Of a stretch of DNA of 5,720 nucleotides, positions 1 to 5,720 are shown piece after piece. Source of the stretch: Pseudomonas sp. PGPPP3 (GTDB taxonomy: Bacteria; Pseudomonadota; Gammaproteobacteria; Pseudomonadales; Pseudomonadaceae); NCBI GenBank assembly GCA_002256055.1, contig NKIE01000207.1, forward strand, positions 1 to 5,720. The letters run 5' to 3'. The notes beneath the pieces were generated by a model. That model made no database searches, was not told the DNA's origin, and worked only from the letters and a program-made list of their open reading frames with translations. Made by a program: the position numbers and the translations under genes. The stretch's first letter is position 1. Each line of letters starts with the position of its first letter.

Positions 1-1
1 C

Positions 2-220
2 AAGCCACAGGTCACGCGTTTTAAAGGCCTGGGTGAAATGAACCCGCCGCAGCTGCGCGAAACCACCATGGACCCCAACACCCGCCGCTTGGTGCAGCTG
101 ACCCTGGACGACTTCAGTGTCGCCGAAGAAATCATGGACATGCTGCTGGCCAAGAAGCGCGCTGGCGACCGCAAGACGTGGCTGGAGTCCAAAGGCAATC
201 TGGCCGAGGTTCTGCTGTGA
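2..220 (+). CDS. parE: DNA topoisomerase IV subunit B (ParE), C-terminal end, truncated by window edge
   Basis: This is the last 72 codons of the ATPase subunit of topoisomerase IV, which with ParC unlinks daughter chromosomes in the cytoplasm. The open frame enters from the left edge (first full codon at base 2) and ends at TGA 218-220. The visible peptide carries [20 protein letters not shown] followed by [12 protein letters not shown], the strongly conserved end of the TOPRIM/C-terminal region of type IIA topoisomerase B subunits. It ends with a short helical tail containing [21 protein letters not shown]. From the family, the full protein should be about 630 residues, so roughly nine tenths lies outside the window. 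GyrB shares the RFKGLGEM motif, but this tail matches ParE, and parC lies downstream in the same unit. The stop codon overlaps the GTG start of the next gene. No frameshift or damage is visible. Confidence 0.96.
   Translation, partial: KPQVTRFKGLGEMNPPQLRETTMDPNTRRLVQLTLDDFSVAEEIMDMLLAKKRAGDRKTWLESKGNLAEVLL
206..219 (+). promoter_or_regulatory. Ribosome binding site and GTGA stop/start overlap between parE and the next gene
   Basis: GAGG at 206-209 lies 7 bases upstream of GTG 217-219, and the parE stop TGA (218-220) overlaps that start. This decides the start of the downstream gene: from here the protein begins with a clean signal peptide, whereas the earlier in-frame GTG at 178 would put charged residues encoded inside parE in front of it. 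The overlap suggests translation of the second gene is coupled to that of parE. Confidence 0.8.
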
Positions 221-1218
221 AGACAGGCCTGTGCCTGTTGCTCGTCTGCTTGGCCGCCGTGGTGCAGGCCGCGCCTGCGAACAAACCCTTGCAGTTGCTG
301 GAGGAGCGTCCGGTGGCGGCCATGACCGGTGGCAACCTGTCGGGTCTGGCCTGGTGCCAGGGCGCGCTCTGGGCGCTGTCGGATCGCGACGACCGCCGGC
401 TGTATCGCCTGCATGCCAAACCAGGCATCTGGCAGGCAGAGGTTGAACAGTTCAGCGCACCGCTGGCACCGCCCAGTGGTTTGTCCTGGGGCCAGCAAGT
501 GGGCAACTGGGGCGTGGGCATCGTGCGTGGTGGTGAGCTGGATTTTGAGGGCTTGAGCTGTGATGCCGCCGGCAACCGCTATCTGGTCAGCGAAGCCCAG
601 GTTGCGGTGCTCAAATTGCCGGTCGAAGGTTCGCCCAGCTGGTTGCCGATGCCGGCTAACCTCGTCAGCCAGGCGCGGGTGAGCGGGTTGTTCTGGCAGT
701 TTAACGGCCTGGTCGAGGGCTTGGCCGTGGACCCTGCCGGTACACGTCTGTGGCTGGCTGCCGAGCGCCAGAATCGCGGTCTGCTGGCGCTGCAACAACA
801 GACTTCAGGCTGGGCCTGCGCGCAGAGCTGCGTACTGCTCAGTGAGAGCGCCTATCAGCGTGCGCCTGCGCAAATGGGGGGCGAGCGCCTGCCCGTGGAT
901 TTTGCTGACCTGGCGTTTTTTGCCGGCAAATTGTTCACACTGGAACGTCTGCAATTACAGGTCTGCCGGCGCAATCCGGCGGACGGTGCGGTGGAGCGCT
1001 GCTGGTCGTTTGCCGACACTGCGCTGGCCGAGGCACGTCGCTATCCGTTGCCGTACGGCGTGGCAGAAGCTCTGGCGGTGGATGCCGAGGGTGCCTGGAT
1101 CGGCCTCGACAACGGTGCCTCCATGGGCGGTGAGGACTACGCCCGCGGAGATGGCGAGCGGCGGCCGATCATCTGGCGCTTCGCCGCGCCAGACGGCGGC
1201 TGGGGAGCCTCGTCATGA
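217..1218 (+). CDS. Secreted esterase-like activity of phytase family protein (beta-propeller)
   Basis: A 333-residue exported protein with GTG start. Residues 1-18 or 19 form a signal peptide: Lys2, a hydrophobic core [12 protein letters not shown], then a V-Q-A type I peptidase site before APANKP. The mature part has at least five spaced repeats, each with a GL/AL core and then a strand with an acidic end: near 41-58 ([18 protein letters not shown]), 108-128 ([20 protein letters not shown]), 162-185, 228-246 and 281-300 ([20 protein letters not shown]). This matches the beta-propeller family annotated as 'esterase-like activity of phytase' (PF13449), named from weak assays; the substrate is unknown to me. 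Six cysteines (47, 115, 201, 205, 250, 262) remain after cleavage, so disulfides in the periplasm are plausible. The gene sits between parE and the protease gene, overlapping both (GTGA, ATGA), so it is probably cotranscribed with them. I am confident of export and fold type, less so of any enzymatic activity. Confidence 0.85.
   Translation: MKTGLCLLLVCLAAVVQAAPANKPLQLLEERPVAAMTGGNLSGLAWCQGALWALSDRDDRRLYRLHAKPGIWQAEVEQFSAPLAPPSGLSWGQQVGNWGVGIVRGGELDFEGLSCDAAGNRYLVSEAQVAVLKLPVEGSPSWLPMPANLVSQARVSGLFWQFNGLVEGLAVDPAGTRLWLAAERQNRGLLALQQQTSGWACAQSCVLLSESAYQRAPAQMGGERLPVDFADLAFFAGKLFTLERLQLQVCRRNPADGAVERCWSFADTALAEARRYPLPYGVAEALAVDAEGAWIGLDNGASMGGEDYARGDGERRPIIWRFAAPDGGWGASS
1202..1217 (+). promoter_or_regulatory. 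Ribosome binding site and ATGA overlap for the aspartic protease gene
   Basis: GGGGAG at 1202-1207 lies 7 bases upstream of ATG 1215-1217, and the TGA of the upstream gene (1216-1218) overlaps this ATG. The strong purine tract supports this start over the in-frame ATG at 1254, which would remove the positively charged cytoplasmic tail before the membrane segment. Confidence 0.8.
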
Positions 1219-1739
1219 GTACGCCAACGCCTGGTCGCACGGCCGGCAAGGTCATGTGGATCGTCGCCTGGTTGCTGGGGCTGTTTCTCGCCACGCGTTT
1301 TTTTGCCCAGTGGCAAGACACCCAGCGCAATCCCAATCAGCAGCCTGAGTCCGCCGTGGGCAGCGGTTATACCGAGGTGCGCCTGGCCAGTAATGGACAG
1401 GGGCATTTTCTCGCCAGCGGTCTGATCAACGGCGAAGCGGTGGAGTTTCTCCTCGATACCGGCGCCACCGATGTGTCCATCCCGGCGGCCCTGGCCGAGC
1501 GCCTCGGCTTGCCCCGTGGTGCGCCGATCAGCCTGCATACCGCCAATGGCACCAGTACGGGCTACCGCACGCGTCTGACCAGCCTGCAGCTGGGCGACAT
1601 TCTACTCAGCGATGTGCGCGCCCTGATTGCGCCCGGCATGCACGGCGAAGAAGTGCTGCTCGGCATGAGCGCCCTGAAACAACTCGAATTTACCCAGCGC
1701 GACGGCACCTTGCTGCTGCGCCAGACCACTACGCAATGA
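1215..1739 (+). CDS. Membrane-anchored retropepsin-like aspartic protease (TIGR02281-type, clan AA)
   Basis: A 174-residue protein that should be a single-pass inner-membrane protease. Residues 1-12 are short and basic (Arg8, Lys12); residues 13-31 ([19 protein letters not shown]) form one transmembrane segment. By the positive-inside rule this places the C-terminal domain in the periplasm. Residues 55-172 are a retropepsin-like domain: [20 protein letters not shown] leads into the catalytic DTGA at 81-84 (Asp81), then [15 protein letters not shown], a flap-like [12 protein letters not shown] stretch (108-119), and the hydrophobic-hydrophobic-Gly signature VLLGMSAL at 147-154. Only one Asp-Thr-Gly is present, so, as in retroviral proteases, the active enzyme should be a homodimer. 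The length suits the bacterial family known as 'TIGR02281 clan AA aspartic protease'. I know of no established substrate. It overlaps the gene before it and sits 7 bases before parC. Fold assignment is solid; proteolytic activity is inferred from the intact motif. Confidence 0.9.
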   Translation: MSTPTPGRTAGKVMWIVAWLLGLFLATRFFAQWQDTQRNPNQQPESAVGSGYTEVRLASNGQGHFLASGLINGEAVEFLLDTGATDVSIPAALAERLGLPRGAPISLHTANGTSTGYRTRLTSLQLGDILLSDVRALIAPGMHGEEVLLGMSALKQLEFTQRDGTLLLRQTTTQ

Positions 1740-1749
1740 GGCACGCATG
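1738..1749 (+). promoter_or_regulatory. parC ribosome binding site overlapping the upstream stop codon
   Basis: GAGG at 1738-1741 lies 5 bases before the parC ATG (1747-1749). Its first two bases are the last two of the protease gene's TGA (1737-1739). Ribosomes finishing the protease gene therefore cover the parC initiation region, which suggests coupling. Confidence 0.7.
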
Positions 1750-4011
1750 AGCGATTCTCTGGACCTGAGCCTGGACGGCGTCGAGCGGCGCTCCCTGGCC
1801 GACTTTACCGAGCAGGCCTACCTCAACTATTCCATGTACGTGATCATGGACCGCGCCTTGCCGCACATCGGCGACGGCTTGAAGCCGGTGCAGCGGCGTA
1901 TCGTCTATGCCATGAGCGAGCTGGGCCTGGACGCTGACTCCAAGCACAAAAAATCCGCGCGCACCGTCGGTGACGTGCTGGGTAAGTTCCACCCCCACGG
2001 CGACTCGGCCTGCTACGAAGCCATGGTGCTGATGGCTCAGCCGTTCAGCTACCGCTACACCCTGGTCGACGGCCAGGGCAACTGGGGTGCGCCGGATGAT
2101 CCCAAGTCGTTTGCCGCCATGCGTTACACCGAGGCGCGCCTGTCGCGTTACTCGGAGGTGCTGCTGACCGAATTGGGCCAGGGCACCGCCGACTGGGTGC
2201 CGAACTTCGACGGCACTCTGGACGAACCGGCCGTACTGCCGGCGCGCCTGCCCAATATTCTTCTTAACGGCACCACCGGCATCGCCGTGGGCATGGCCAC
2301 TGACGTACCGCCGCACAACCTGCGCGAAGTCGCCACCGCCTGCGTGCGCTTGCTCGATGAGCCGGATGCCACGGTCGAGCAGCTGTGCGAGCACGTCCTC
2401 GGCCCGGATTATCCGACCGAGGCGGAGGTCATCACCCCGCGCAGCGACCTGCTGAAAATCTACGAAACAGGCAAGGGCTCGGTGCGTATGCGCGCCGTGT
2501 ACCGCGTCGAGGACGGCGACATCGTGGTCACCGCGTTGCCGCATCAGGTCTCCGGAGCCAAGGTGCTGGAGCAGATCGCCGCACAGATGCAGGCCAAGAA
2601 GCTGCCGATGGTTGCTGACTTGCGCGACGAGTCGGACCACGAGCACCCGTGCCGCATCGTCATCATCCCACGCTCCAACCGCGTGGATGCCGACGAGCTG
2701 ATGCAGCACCTGTTCGCCACCACCGAGCTGGAAAGCACCTACCGGGTCAACATCAACATCATCGGCCTGGACGGCAAGCCGCAGCTGAAGAACCTGCGCA
2801 CCTTGCTGAGCGAATGGTTGACCTTCCGCATCGGCACCGTGCGCCGCCGTTTGCAGTTCCGCCTGGATAAAGTCGAGCGCCGCCTGCACCTGTTGGACGG
2901 CTTGCTGGTCGCCTTCCTCAATCTCGATGAAGTGATCCACATCATCCGCACCGAGGAGCAGCCCAAGCAGGTGCTGATGGCCCGTTTCGGCCTCAGCGAC
3001 GACCAGGCTGACTACATCCTCGACACCCGCCTGCGTCAGCTAGCCCGCCTGGAAGAGATGAAGATCCGTGGCGAGCAGGATGCCCTGGCCAAGGAACAAG
3101 CCAAACTGCAGGCCCTGCTCGGCAGCGAAAGCAAACTGCGCAAACTGGTACGCACGGAAATTCTCGCCGACGCCGAAACCTACGGCGACGCCCGCCGTTC
3201 ACCAATCGTCGCCCGCAGCGAAGCCAAGGCACTGTCGGAGAACGAGCTGCTGCCGACCGAGCCGGTCACTGTGGTGCTCTCGGAAAAAGGTTGGGTGCGT
3301 TGTGGCAAGGGCCACGACATCGACGCCACCGGCCTGTCGTACAAGGCCGGCGACGGCTTCAAAACCTCGGCGCCAGGACGCTCCAATCAGTTCGCGGTGT
3401 TTATCGATAACACCGGGCGCAGCTACTCGCTGCCGGCCCACAGCTTGCCGTCGGCCCGTGGCCAGGGCGAGCCGCTGACCGGCCGCCTGACGCCGCCGCC
3501 AGGCGCCACCTTCGAGTGCGTGTTGCTGCCGGACGACGAGGCGCTGTATGTGATCGCCTCCGACGCCGGCTACGGCTTCGTGGTCAAAGGCGAAGACCTG
3601 CAAGCCAAGAACAAGGCCGGCAAGGCCTTGCTGACGCTGCCTGCGGGTGCCCTGGTGGTGCCGCCGAAACTGCTCGGCAACCGCGAGCAGGACTGGCTGG
3701 CGGCGGTGACCACCGAAGGTCGCTTGCTGGTGTTCAAGATCGCCGACCTGCCGCAATTGGGCAAAGGCAAGGGCAACAAGATCATCGGCATCCCCGGTGA
3801 ACGCGTCGCCAGTCGCGAGGAATACCTCACCGACCTGGCTGTGTTGCCAGCCGGTGCGACCCTCGTACTGCAGGCAGGCAAACGCACCCTGTCGCTCAAG
3901 GCCGATGACCTGGAGCACTACAAGGGCGAACGCGGTCGGCGTGGCAACAAACTGCCGCGCGGTTTCCAGCGGGTCGACAACCTGCTGGTGGAAGGCCTGC
4001 CGTCCGCCTGA
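1747..4011 (+). CDS. parC: DNA topoisomerase IV subunit A (ParC), complete
   Basis: The DNA breakage-reunion subunit of topoisomerase IV, 754 residues, normal length for the family; with ParE it forms a heterotetramer that decatenates chromosomes after replication. The N-terminal winged-helix/breakage domain is intact: [14 protein letters not shown] (43-56), [16 protein letters not shown] (79-94), [17 protein letters not shown] (98-114) and [10 protein letters not shown] (124-133), with catalytic Tyr127. The tower follows, then a helical coiled-coil segment around 365-480 ([42 protein letters not shown]). The C-terminal DNA-wrapping pinwheel starts near 509 ([16 protein letters not shown]) and ends with a GyrA-box-like ERGRRG at 728-733. 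ParC rather than GyrA is indicated by this degenerate box, the overall length and the parE linkage. The quinolone-determining residues are Ser87 and Glu91, the usual sensitive-type pair. Start: [20 protein letters not shown], with its ribosome site overlapping the upstream stop. A hairpin terminator follows the stop. Confidence 0.98.
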   Translation: MSDSLDLSLDGVERRSLADFTEQAYLNYSMYVIMDRALPHIGDGLKPVQRRIVYAMSELGLDADSKHKKSARTVGDVLGKFHPHGDSACYEAMVLMAQPFSYRYTLVDGQGNWGAPDDPKSFAAMRYTEARLSRYSEVLLTELGQGTADWVPNFDGTLDEPAVLPARLPNILLNGTTGIAVGMATDVPPHNLREVATACVRLLDEPDATVEQLCEHVLGPDYPTEAEVITPRSDLLKIYETGKGSVRMRAVYRVEDGDIVVTALPHQVSGAKVLEQIAAQMQAKKLPMVADLRDESDHEHPCRIVIIPRSNRVDADELMQHLFATTELESTYRVNINIIGLDGKPQLKNLRTLLSEWLTFRIGTVRRRLQFRLDKVERRLHLLDGLLVAFLNLDEVIHIIRTEEQPKQVLMARFGLSDDQADYILDTRLRQLARLEEMKIRGEQDALAKEQAKLQALLGSESKLRKLVRTEILADAETYGDARRSPIVARSEAKALSENELLPTEPVTVVLSEKGWVRCGKGHDIDATGLSYKAGDGFKTSAPGRSNQFAVFIDNTGRSYSLPAHSLPSARGQGEPLTGRLTPPPGATFECVLLPDDEALYVIASDAGYGFVVKGEDLQAKNKAGKALLTLPAGALVVPPKLLGNREQDWLAAVTTEGRLLVFKIADLPQLGKGKGNKIIGIPGERVASREEYLTDLAVLPAGATLVLQAGKRTLSLKADDLEHYKGERGRRGNKLPRGFQRVDNLLVEGLPSA
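1984..2025 (+). other. parC: Quinolone-resistance-determining region of parC, sensitive-type residues
   Basis: Codons 80-93 encode the helix-4 region [14 protein letters not shown]. Ser87 (tcg, 2005-2007) and Glu91 (gaa, 2017-2019) are the positions whose substitution is known to lower fluoroquinolone susceptibility in Pseudomonas; they correspond to Ser80 and Glu84 of E. coli ParC. Both are unsubstituted here. This says nothing about gyrA or efflux. Confidence 0.85.
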
Positions 4012-4026
4012 TCCGTGTCGGTTGAG

Positions 4027-4063
4027 CGCCAAGGCCGCCTATTTGGGCGGCCTTGGCGTTTGT
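4027..4063 (+). terminator. Rho-independent terminator of the parE-parC unit
   Basis: A perfect 13-bp inverted repeat, CGCCAAGGCCGCC at 4027-4039 and GGCGGCCTTGGCG at 4046-4058, encloses a 6-base loop TATTTG and is followed by TTTGT on the + strand. It begins 16 bases after the parC stop. The T tract is short, but the stem is long and GC-rich. On the - strand the stem starts about 19 bases past the phosphatase stop but is followed by CTCAACC, so it is a weaker terminator for that gene, though it may still serve both convergent transcripts. Confidence 0.8.
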
Positions 4064-4077
4064 GCGCGGGGCATTTG

Positions 4078-5720
4078 TTAGTCGAGCAACCAGTCGCGGT
4101 GATGCTCCTGCACCTGCTGGCTGTCCAGCGGCAGGCAACGGAACAGGGCGTGCAGCCGATAACCGTCGTCCTCGGCTTGCAACTGGCACTCCAGCCAGCC
4201 ATCGCCTTCCCAGGCCTGGGCCGCGATCTCGGCAGTACCGCTGCCGAGGTCGATCACTTCGTTGGCCAATACGCTGCTGGCCGCCACGTTAGCAAAGCGT
4301 AGCGGCGCGTGCAGCGGCGGCGCCACCAGGGCGTAGGCCTGCACGTCGCTGCCGGGGAAGCGGATGGTTGCGGCGGCGCAGCAGTGATAGTCGCCCGACA
4401 CAAACACCACGTTGCTGATCCCTCGGTCGCGGATAAAGCGCAGCAGGCGCGCGCGCTCGTCCGCGCTCAGTTGCCAGCTGTCGGCTTCGCGCGGGGCCGG
4501 CTGGCCGGCGTATTCGCGGAGGCCCGGCGCCAGCACCGAGCCGCTGAGGATGAATTTGGGCTGGCGACCACTGGCTTGCTCGGCCAGCAACCAGTCCTCC
4601 AGTTGTTGCCACTGAGTGTCAGTGAGCAGGCGCCGTTGCGGTGCACGCTGGCGCTGGATGCGCGTGTTGAGGGAGTAGAAACCGGCGGCGCCAAGGCTGA
4701 AGCACGCGTCGTGGCCGTCGGCATCCAGGGCATCGGGGCCGTGGGCGCGCTGGAACACCTGATAGGCAGCCAGGGCATTGGTGGTCAGCTCGCGCTCGGC
4801 GGGGCCGCGTAACAGCAGGTCGCGACTCCAGTTGTCGACCAGTTCGTGGTCGTCCATCAACATGTGCAGCGGCGTGCCACGGGCTAGGGCGGCGAAGGCC
4901 GGCGAGCCAAAGGCCTCGCGGTAGCGCGGCAGCAGGCGTTCCAGTGAGGAGCTGCTGTCGAGCAGGCCGGCGCGGGCGTCGGCGTAGATCTGGTCGCCGA
5001 GCATCAGCATCAGGGCGGCCGGTTGGTGGCGCTGGCGCAGGGCCAAGGCGGCCAGGCTGGCGTCGCTGCGCTGGGCTTCCAGTTCGGTCAGCCCTGGGTG
5101 CCGGCAACTGGCGGCGAGAAAGCTGAAGCTCGGCCCCGGCTGCCATTGCTCGGCGCGCAGGCGCACCACGCATTCGCGCATCCAGCGCAGGCTGCGCCGT
5201 TGCCGCGACAGGGTGGCGGGCTGGGCGCGACTGGCCAGTTGGCGGCCTTGCTGCAGGGTGATTGCCAGTGGGTGGAGCAGGGCCTGGGCGTCCGCCAGGT
5301 TGAGCGCCAGGGGCAGGGGGTCGATGCGTTTGTCGATGGGCGCGGTGGGCAGTGCGTTGATCTGCGCGACGGCGGCTTCGGCACTGGCGGTTGGCAGCGG
5401 GCAGACGCTGACCGTGCTAGCACTGCGTGCCGGGGTGCGACCGTCACTGGCCAGGGCCTCGCTGACGCTCAACGGCTGCCCCCAGTCGCTGGGCCAGTTA
5501 TGCGCGCAGCGTTCATCTGCGGCGCTGTTGGCGGCGTAGCGGTGCAGGCTGACCATGGCGATGCTCAGGCTGCCGAGCCAGGTATTCGGCACCTCAATAT
5601 CAGCCAGCGCGTAGCTGATGCCGGCATCGGCGGCGGGCGCCGTTTTGCTGCCCAGGGCCGCATCCAGCGCTTGCTGGCGTAACGGCCAGGCCTGCACACG
5701 GCGCTGTGGGCCGGCGCACA
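4078..5720 (-). CDS. PhoD-like metallophosphatase (alkaline phosphatase D family), probably 5'-truncated by window edge
   Basis: A predicted metal-dependent phosphoesterase read leftward to TAA at 4080-4078. Numbering from the in-frame GTG at 5697 gives 539 residues, but the frame stays open to the right edge (CAGPQRR precedes that GTG) and no ribosome site precedes it, so the real start is probably outside. The catalytic half is clear and in PhoD order: FLAASCRHPG (193-202), LMLGDQIYAD (231-240), LMDDHELVDNW (280-290), an SGSVLAPGL stretch (385-393), and VVFVSGDYHCCAAA (430-443), comparable to ASC, GD-IY, DDHE-DN and SGDxH of PhoD-like phosphatases (PF09423). About 190 residues before the first motif have no function I can name; they include SYALADIEVPNTWLGSLSIAMVSLHRY and TAPIDKRIDPLPLALNLADA. 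No signal peptide is visible, so location is unknown; the classical PhoD is Tat-exported. It is convergent with parC and not part of that transcript. The substrate could be a phosphodiester or monoester. Confidence 0.87.
   Translation of the reverse strand, partial: CAGPQRRVQAWPLRQQALDAALGSKTAPAADAGISYALADIEVPNTWLGSLSIAMVSLHRYAANSAADERCAHNWPSDWGQPLSVSEALASDGRTPARSASTVSVCPLPTASAEAAVAQINALPTAPIDKRIDPLPLALNLADAQALLHPLAITLQQGRQLASRAQPATLSRQRRSLRWMRECVVRLRAEQWQPGPSFSFLAASCRHPGLTELEAQRSDASLAALALRQRHQPAALMLMLGDQIYADARAGLLDSSSSLERLLPRYREAFGSPAFAALARGTPLHMLMDDHELVDNWSRDLLLRGPAERELTTNALAAYQVFQRAHGPDALDADGHDACFSLGAAGFYSLNTRIQRQRAPQRRLLTDTQWQQLEDWLLAEQASGRQPKFILSGSVLAPGLREYAGQPAPREADSWQLSADERARLLRFIRDRGISNVVFVSGDYHCCAAATIRFPGSDVQAYALVAPPLHAPLRFANVAASSVLANEVIDLGSGTAEIAAQAWEGDGWLECQLQAEDDGYRLHALFRCLPLDSQQVQEHHRDWLLD

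Noticed and set aside
178..216. Earlier GTG start for the phytase-like protein
   Set aside because: It would add 13 residues ([12 protein letters not shown]) encoded within parE ahead of an otherwise perfect signal peptide; GTG 217 has a well-spaced GAGG and the typical GTGA overlap.
238..252. Possible lipoprotein signal (L-L-V-C at residues 8-11 of the phytase-like protein)
   Set aside because: Val immediately before the Cys does not fit the lipobox, and the hydrophobic core continues past it to a good V-Q-A signal peptidase I site.
1984..2025. Possible fluoroquinolone-resistance substitution in parC
   Set aside because: Ser87 and Glu91 are both the sensitive-type residues.
1729..2940. A 403-codon open frame on the - strand opposite parC
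   Set aside because: It lies wholly over strongly conserved ParC coding sequence. Its peptide is rich in Val, Gln, His, Ala and Gly, as expected from the antisense of GC-rich codons, and matches no family I know.
3199..4032. A 277-codon open frame on the - strand opposite the parC 3' end
   Set aside because: Same kind of high-GC antisense shadow; it would also start inside the terminator stem and has no ribosome site I can support.
5023..5682. Open frames on the + strand opposite the phosphatase gene (also 4309-4812)
   Set aside because: The - strand frame carries the full set of PhoD-like motifs; the + strand peptides are Gly/Ala/Gln-rich and low in recognisable motifs, so they are shadows.

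Overview
The window is GC-rich (clearly above 60% by eye) and reads as ordinary chromosomal DNA from a gammaproteobacterium, almost certainly Pseudomonas or a close relative. The main reasons are the topoisomerase IV genes and their arrangement. The parE end and parC are separated by two small envelope-protein genes, the order I recall for P. aeruginosa (PA4967-PA4966-PA4965-PA4964). The quinolone-target serine and glutamate of ParC also fall at residues 87 and 91, exactly the P. aeruginosa numbering.

Left to right on the + strand there is a tightly packed four-gene unit: (1) the last 72 codons of parE; (2) a secreted protein of the 'esterase-like activity of phytase' beta-propeller type, whose GTG start overlaps the parE stop (GTGA); (3) a membrane-anchored retropepsin-like aspartic protease whose ATG overlaps the previous stop (ATGA); and (4) complete parC, which starts 7 bases after the protease stop, that stop forming part of the parC ribosome binding site. 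There is no room for internal promoters in the gaps, so the four genes are probably one transcript with translational coupling. A perfect 13-bp GC-rich hairpin with a short T tract follows parC and is its likely terminator.

On the - strand, converging on parC across a 66-base gap, is a PhoD-like metallophosphatase. It fills the rest of the window and its reading frame stays open to the right edge, so its true start probably lies outside.

ParE and ParC together form topoisomerase IV, which decatenates replicated chromosomes in the cytoplasm. The two genes between them encode proteins predicted to work in the periplasm or at the inner membrane, with no obvious biochemical link to topoisomerase IV. 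That embedding is the most interesting aspect of the window. I see no mobile elements, RNA genes, CRISPR arrays or prophage signs, and nothing that amounts to a clearly new multi-gene system.
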